Shown piece after piece: positions 14,851 to 18,112 of a stretch of 18,112 nucleotides of DNA. The notes under the pieces were generated by a model, which worked only from the letters and a program-made list of their open reading frames with translations, made no database searches and was not told the DNA's origin. This DNA is from DASVDK01 sp036381125 [NCBI: Thermodesulfobacteriota bacterium] (GTDB taxonomy: Bacteria > DASVDK01), in NCBI GenBank assembly GCA_036381125.1, contig DASVDK010000109.1, forward strand, positions 1-18,112, given 5' to 3'. How positions within the stretch are numbered: position 1 is the first letter of the stretch; every line of letters starts with the position of its first letter. A program made the position numbers and the translations under genes.

Positions 14851-14878
14851 GCGGCATCAACCGTTCGGTCGATGCCGC
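14851..14878. promoter_or_regulatory. Large dyad in the divergent kinase/flavoprotein region, possible operator
   Basis: GCGGCATCAACCG (14851-14863) and CGGTCGATGCCGC (14866-14878) are inverted repeats with 12 of 13 matches around a two-base centre. A third half-site-like copy, CGGTCGATGTCG, lies at 14913-14924 and matches 14866-14877 at 11 of 12 positions. The dyad lies 29 bases upstream of the kinase start and 76 bases upstream of the flavoprotein start. Dyad symmetry plus a repeated half-site in a divergent promoter region suggests a regulator binding site, perhaps for the neighbouring response regulator. Confidence 0.45.
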
Positions 14879-14941
14879 CCTCCCTCGGCCCGCCGAGCGG
14901 ATCGTGGCCGTCCGGTCGATGTCGGCGCGCCGCCCCGCCCC

Positions 14942-14947
14942 TAGCAT
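14942..14947 (+). promoter_or_regulatory. Probable -10 element TAGCAT, leaderless type
   Basis: TAGCAT lies seven bases (GGGGCGC) before the ATG at 14955 in otherwise GC-rich sequence. Transcription would begin at or next to the ATG, and there is no Shine-Dalgarno sequence. The repeated half-site at 14913-14924 would overlap the expected -35 position. Confidence 0.5.
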
Positions 14948-14954
14948 GGGGCGC

Positions 14955-15998
14955 ATGTTCGACACGATCGTCGTCGGTGGAGGGCAGGCCGGTCTCGCGA
15001 TGGGCTACTACCTCGCCAGGCAGGGGCGCGACTTCCTCATCCTCGACGCCCACGCCCGGGTCGGCGACGCCTGGCGCCTGCGCTGGGACTCGCTGCGGCT
15101 CTTCACACCGGCGCGGTACGACGCCCTGCCGGGGATGCCGTTCCTGGCGGCCCCCGACGCCCTGCCGACGAAGGACCAGGTGGCCGACTACCTGGAGGCC
15201 TACGCCGCGCGCCTCGGCCTCCCGGTCCGGCCCTCGGTCGCCGTCGATGCCGTGGAGGAGGAGGCCGGCCGCTACGTGCTCCGCTCCGGCGATCGGCGCT
15301 TCGAGGCGAAGCGCGTCGTCCTGGCGACCGGCGCGTTCCGGGCGCCCCGAGTACCGGCCTTCTCGTCGGACCTCGACCCCTGCATCGTGCAGGTCCACTC
15401 GAGCCGCTACCGGAACCTCGGCCAGCTACGGGACGGCCCGGTCCTGGTCGTGGGCGCCGGCAACTCGGGCGCGGAGATCGCGCTCGAGGCGGCCCCGCGC
15501 CATCCCACCTGGCTCTCGGGCCGCGATACGGGCCGCCTCCCCGGCCTGACGGGGCGGATCACGGGGCCTCTCCTCTGGTGGGCCGCGAGCCGCGTCCTGA
15601 CCGTCGACCGCGCGCTCGGGCGGTGGGCGAGGCGGCGCGCGGTCGGGCACGGCGGGCCGCTCGTGGGCATCGGACCGCGAGCGCTCCAGGCGGCCGGCGT
15701 GCGGCGGGTCGGTCGCACGGTCGGCTCGCGCGGCGGCCGCCCCGTCCTCGAGGACGGACAGGTCCTCGACGTCGCCAACGTCGTCTGGTGCACCGGCTTC
15801 GGCCCCGACTTCGGCTTCGTGCGGCTTCCGGTGCTCGGCCCGGACGGCTACCCGGTCCACGACCGGGGCGTGGTCGCCGGGGCACGCGGCCTCTACGTCC
15901 TCGGGCTCCCCTTCCAGCGCTCGCTGGCCTCGCACTCGATCGGCGGCGTCGGGGCGGATGCGGCGTACATCGCGGAGGCGATCGCTGCGGCTCGGTGA
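14955..15998 (+). CDS. FMO/CzcO-like FAD- and NAD(P)-dependent oxidoreductase
   Basis: A 347-residue two-dinucleotide-domain flavoprotein. The FAD motif GGGQAG is at 8-13 and is followed by ILDAHARVGDAW and LRLFTP; an ATG motif is at 125-127; the NAD(P)H motif GAGNSG is at 167-172; WCTGF and a C-terminal LPFQRSLASHSIGGVGADA block follow. His148 and Tyr152 keep the spacing of the flavin monooxygenase fingerprint FxGxxxHxxxY, but its F and G are not conserved. Relatives include flavin-containing monooxygenases, the YdhS/CzcO-type group and TrxR-like oxidoreductases. The substrate is unknown. The start at 14955 is chosen because it directly precedes the FAD strand and lies after a TAGCAT hexamer; the upstream frame to 14820 is the regulatory region. 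It overlaps the following methyltransferase gene. Confidence 0.88.
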   Translation: MFDTIVVGGGQAGLAMGYYLARQGRDFLILDAHARVGDAWRLRWDSLRLFTPARYDALPGMPFLAAPDALPTKDQVADYLEAYAARLGLPVRPSVAVDAVEEEAGRYVLRSGDRRFEAKRVVLATGAFRAPRVPAFSSDLDPCIVQVHSSRYRNLGQLRDGPVLVVGAGNSGAEIALEAAPRHPTWLSGRDTGRLPGLTGRITGPLLWWAASRVLTVDRALGRWARRRAVGHGGPLVGIGPRALQAAGVRRVGRTVGSRGGRPVLEDGQVLDVANVVWCTGFGPDFGFVRLPVLGPDGYPVHDRGVVAGARGLYVLGLPFQRSLASHSIGGVGADAAYIAEAIAAAR

Positions 15999-16656
15999 CC
16001 TCCTCTTCGCGCTCGCCGGCCGGCGAGGCGACCCGGTCGCAGTCTACGACCACCTGGCGCCCCGCTACGAGCGGGTCCACGGGCGCTGGCTCCGCGCGGG
16101 GGGCGCGGAGGCCCTCGCCGCGCTCGAGGGGTGCCTCGCCGCGGAACTCAGGCCGGGCGCGCGGGTGCTCGACGCCGCCTGCGGCACGGGGGCGCTCGCC
16201 CGCTGGATCGCGGAGCACGAGCCGCGCGCGAGACTCACCATGCTCGACGCGGCGCCCGGCATGCTGGCGCGCGCGGCGGCCGTGCCCGGACGGCGCGTGC
16301 AGGGCGACCTCGGCGCCCTGCCCTTCGCCGACGGCGCCTTCGACATCGTGACCTGCGCCTGGGGCCTCGAGACGCTCGCGGACCCGGCTCGCGGGCTCTC
16401 GGAGCTCGGGCGGGTGCTCGCGCCGGGCGGCCTCCTTGCCTACTGCTTCTGTACGGCGCCGAGGCGATGGAGCGTCCGGGCGCGGTCGCTCCCGATGCGC
16501 CTGGCCGTCGAGCACGTCTTCGGCGGACGGTTCCTCCGGGCCGACTTCTCGCCCGGCCTCGACGGCGCTCGTGCGCGGCGGGTCCACGGCCGCCTGGGCC
16601 TCTCGACGTTCGTGTGCTACCGGAAGCCGGCAGCGGCCGGCGCCGGCCGCCGCTGA
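15958..16656 (+). CDS. Class I SAM-dependent methyltransferase (UbiE/type 11-like)
   Basis: A protein of up to 232 residues. Motif I is VLDAACGTGALA at 70-81, an acidic strand end is in LTMLDAAPGML, GDLGALPFADGAFDIVTCAWGLETLADP carries motifs II-III, and a VLAPGGLLAYCF strand follows. This is the standard SAM-binding Rossmann core of type 11 methyltransferases acting on small molecules, quinones or lipids. The first ATG, at 15958, overlaps the flavoprotein gene by 41 bases and gives an arginine-rich N-terminus. The true start may be a little further in at a non-ATG codon, since GGAGG occurs at 15975-15979. Overlap with the flavoprotein suggests a joint pathway, for example oxidation and methylation of one metabolite, but that is inference. 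Confidence 0.85.
   Translation: MRRTSRRRSLRLGDLLFALAGRRGDPVAVYDHLAPRYERVHGRWLRAGGAEALAALEGCLAAELRPGARVLDAACGTGALARWIAEHEPRARLTMLDAAPGMLARAAAVPGRRVQGDLGALPFADGAFDIVTCAWGLETLADPARGLSELGRVLAPGGLLAYCFCTAPRRWSVRARSLPMRLAVEHVFGGRFLRADFSPGLDGARARRVHGRLGLSTFVCYRKPAAAGAGRR
16633..16650. terminator. Perfect 18-bp palindrome at the end of the methyltransferase gene
   Basis: GCGGCCGGC (16633-16641) followed directly by GCCGGCCGC (16642-16650) is a perfect palindrome within the last codons of the methyltransferase gene, 3 bases before its TGA. As RNA it would fold into a short GC stem. The two convergent genes are only 19 bases apart, so this may serve as an end structure for either message. There is no T-tract. 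Confidence 0.35.
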
Positions 16657-16675
16657 GCCGGGGGCCGGCGATCGA

Positions 16676-17551
16676 TCACCCGTCCGCCGGCAGGAACCGG
16701 TCCACCACCTCCCGCGCGAGGCCCGGCCGGTTCGTGACGATGCCGTCCGCGCCGGCGGCGAGCAGGCGGCGCATCTCGATCGGGTCGTCGACGGTCCAGA
16801 CGTGCACGGCGAGGCGCGCGGCGTGGGCGGCGGCGACGGCGCCCGGCGTGACGAGCGCGAGTCCCCGATGGCGTGGCGGGACCTGGAGGGCCGCCGACGA
16901 ATCCGGGATCCGACCGGTCTTCCGGAGCCGCTCCCCCGTGTCCCGCGGCGTGCGGCCGGGGACGCACCGGCCGGCCCAGTAGGCCACGTAGAAGGCGCGC
17001 ACCTCCACCTGTGCGAGGCCGGTCGCGATGCCGCCGTCGAGCCGCCGCACCTCGGCGAGCACGGCCGCGTCGAAGGAGGTGAGGAGCGTCCGGTCGGCCG
17101 CGCCGGCCCGGTGGACGGTCTCCACGACCGCCCGCGCCATCTCGGGGTCGTGGTCCTTGAGGTCCACGTTGATGCCGAGCGTCGGGTGCGCGGAGAGCAC
17201 CTCGGCCAGCGTCGGGACGGCGATGCCGCGGCCCCGGTACGGGAACGTCCTGCCGCCGTCCATCGTGAAGCGATACCCGGCGTCGAACCGGCGCAGCCCC
17301 TCGAGGGTGAGCGCGCGCACGGGCGCCCGGCCGTTGGTGAGGCGGTCGGTGGTGTCGTCGTGATGCACGACCACGACGCCGTCGGCCGTGAGGCGGACGT
17401 CGATCTCGAGGGCGTCGGCCCCCTGGAGCTCCGCGAGGGCGAAGGCGGGCAGCGTGTTCTCGGGCGCCTCGGCCGACGCCCCGCGGTGGGCCAGGACGAC
17501 GCGCCGCCCCGGCGTCCAGTGAGGCTCGCGCCGCCGGCTGCCGGCGCTCAC
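16676..17551 (-). CDS. Glycerophosphodiester phosphodiesterase family protein
   Basis: A 291-residue enzyme of the GDPD TIM-barrel family, which hydrolyses glycerophosphodiesters to glycerol 3-phosphate and an alcohol. Catalytic motifs are AHRGASAEAPENT (His22, Arg23, Glu31, Asn32), LEIDVRLTADGVVVVHHDD (Glu49, Asp51, His64) and the C-terminal WTVDDP and GADGIVTNRP. At the site usually written as ExK after strand 4 it has NVDLKD, so Asp replaces Glu. The protein lacks a signal peptide, suggesting cytoplasmic action. It is longer than the usual 240-250 residues, mainly because of a region around VAYWAGRCVPGRTPRDTGERL. The start GTG at 17551 overlaps the rhodanese stop as GTGA; the long upstream open frame is a shadow of the rhodanese gene. 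Confidence 0.92.
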   Translation of the reverse strand: MSAGSRRREPHWTPGRRVVLAHRGASAEAPENTLPAFALAELQGADALEIDVRLTADGVVVVHHDDTTDRLTNGRAPVRALTLEGLRRFDAGYRFTMDGGRTFPYRGRGIAVPTLAEVLSAHPTLGINVDLKDHDPEMARAVVETVHRAGAADRTLLTSFDAAVLAEVRRLDGGIATGLAQVEVRAFYVAYWAGRCVPGRTPRDTGERLRKTGRIPDSSAALQVPPRHRGLALVTPGAVAAAHAARLAVHVWTVDDPIEMRRLLAAGADGIVTNRPGLAREVVDRFLPADG

Positions 17552-18112
17552 GGGAGGTCGGGCCGCTCCGGATCGCGCCGGCGAGTCGGGTCCTCCATCG
17601 GCAGGTCCGACCGGCAGCTCCACTCGAGCCAGGCGCCGAGGTAGTTGCGGACGGCGGGGTAGCCGAGGCGCCGGAGCGCCAGGTAGGTGTGGGCCCCGCG
17701 GTAGCCGCCCTGGCAGTACGCGATGACCTCGCGGTCCGGCGTCACCCCGAGCCGCTCGAACTGCGCGGCGAGCCGGTCCTCCGGCAGGAGGCGTCCCGCC
17801 TCGTCGACGCTCCGCAGCCACTCGAGGTGGACGGAGCCGGGAATGGTGCCGGCGCGCGGGCCGCGCACCAGGCGGCCGAGGAACTCGTCGTCGCTGCGGG
17901 TGTCGACGAGCGCCGTGTCGGACCGGCCGAGCGCCGCGCGTACGTCGTCCACGGTGGCGAGCCGCTCGCGCCTCGGCCGCGGCGTGAGGACCGCCGCCGT
18001 GGGCGGCACGGCATCGCGCGTGACCGGCATGCCGGCCGCGACCCACGCGTTGTAGCCGCCGTCGAGGACGTGCACGTCCTCGTGCCCGAAGTAGTCGAGG
18101 ATCCAGAAGCCG
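17548..18112 (-). CDS. Rhodanese-type sulfurtransferase, C-terminal part (continues beyond the window)
   Basis: The gene is cut by the right edge; its 5' end lies outside. The visible 187 residues begin in the end of a first rhodanese domain (GFWILDYFGHEDVHVLDGGYNAW) and continue with a complete second domain: LVDTRSDDEFLG, GTIPGSVHLEW and the active-site loop YCQGGYRGAH with the catalytic Cys. Tandem two-domain rhodaneses of the thiosulfate or 3-mercaptopyruvate sulfurtransferase class have the active Cys in the second domain, as here. The CQGGYR loop is closer to thiosulfate sulfurtransferases (CRxGxR) than to the CGSGVT loop of mercaptopyruvate enzymes. The stop overlaps the GDPD start as GTGA. 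The internal GTG at 18075 is not the real start, because the frame is open to the edge. Confidence 0.92.
   Translation of the reverse strand, partial: GFWILDYFGHEDVHVLDGGYNAWVAAGMPVTRDAVPPTAAVLTPRPRRERLATVDDVRAALGRSDTALVDTRSDDEFLGRLVRGPRAGTIPGSVHLEWLRSVDEAGRLLPEDRLAAQFERLGVTPDREVIAYCQGGYRGAHTYLALRRLGYPAVRNYLGAWLEWSCRSDLPMEDPTRRRDPERPDLP

Overview
The window is uniformly high in G+C, with dense gene packing, many GTG starts and short gene overlaps. It carries two multi-gene solute uptake systems: a tripartite tricarboxylate transporter (TTT) and a branched-chain amino acid type ABC transporter (HAAT). This fits a soil or subsurface bacterium of the Candidatus Rokubacteria (Methylomirabilota) or proteobacterial kind. 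The assignment is inference; no rRNA, tRNA or phylogenetic marker lies in the window.

Layout, left to right. (1) 49-3029, + strand: a tctB-tctA-tctC operon for a TTT carboxylate importer, bracketed by two nearly identical 35-base dispersed repeats (1-35 and 3080-3114, same orientation). The second belongs to a larger imperfect inverted repeat. (2) 3108-4637, - strand: a small YbjN/CesT-like protein and a conserved protein of unknown function. (3) 4656-9132, - strand: livK-livH-livM-livG-livF, with a strong hairpin between livK and livH. (4) 9309-12943, + strand: an adenosine deaminase family enzyme, a low-affinity iron permease family protein, a DsbA/FrnE-type thioredoxin-fold protein interrupted by an in-frame TGA exactly at its catalytic cysteine position, and an AmpG-type MFS permease. 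(5) 12927-14821, - strand: a NarL-type response regulator and its membrane histidine kinase, converging on and overlapping the permease end. (6) 14955-16656, + strand: an FMO-like flavoprotein and an overlapping SAM methyltransferase. (7) 16676-18112, - strand: a glycerophosphodiester phosphodiesterase and a rhodanese running off the right edge.

The main discovery candidate is the gene at 10871-11512. Read through the TGA at 10925-10927 it encodes a complete 213-residue DsbA-family protein with Sec-Pro-Trp-Ala at the active site. A hairpin with the geometry of a bacterial SECIS element begins 13 nt after the TGA: 8 bp, a GUGU loop with G first, and a second lower helix. I infer an unannotated selenoprotein. 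Ordinary gene calling would start it at a downstream GTG and lose the active site.

A second theme is promoter architecture. Several genes (4637-, 9309+, 10871+, 14955+, and weakly 14821-) have a TANNNT-like -10 hexamer only 5-7 nt before the ATG and no Shine-Dalgarno sequence, which predicts leaderless mRNAs. Genes whose -10 hexamer lies farther upstream (3539-, 9132-, 11702+) do have a Shine-Dalgarno sequence.
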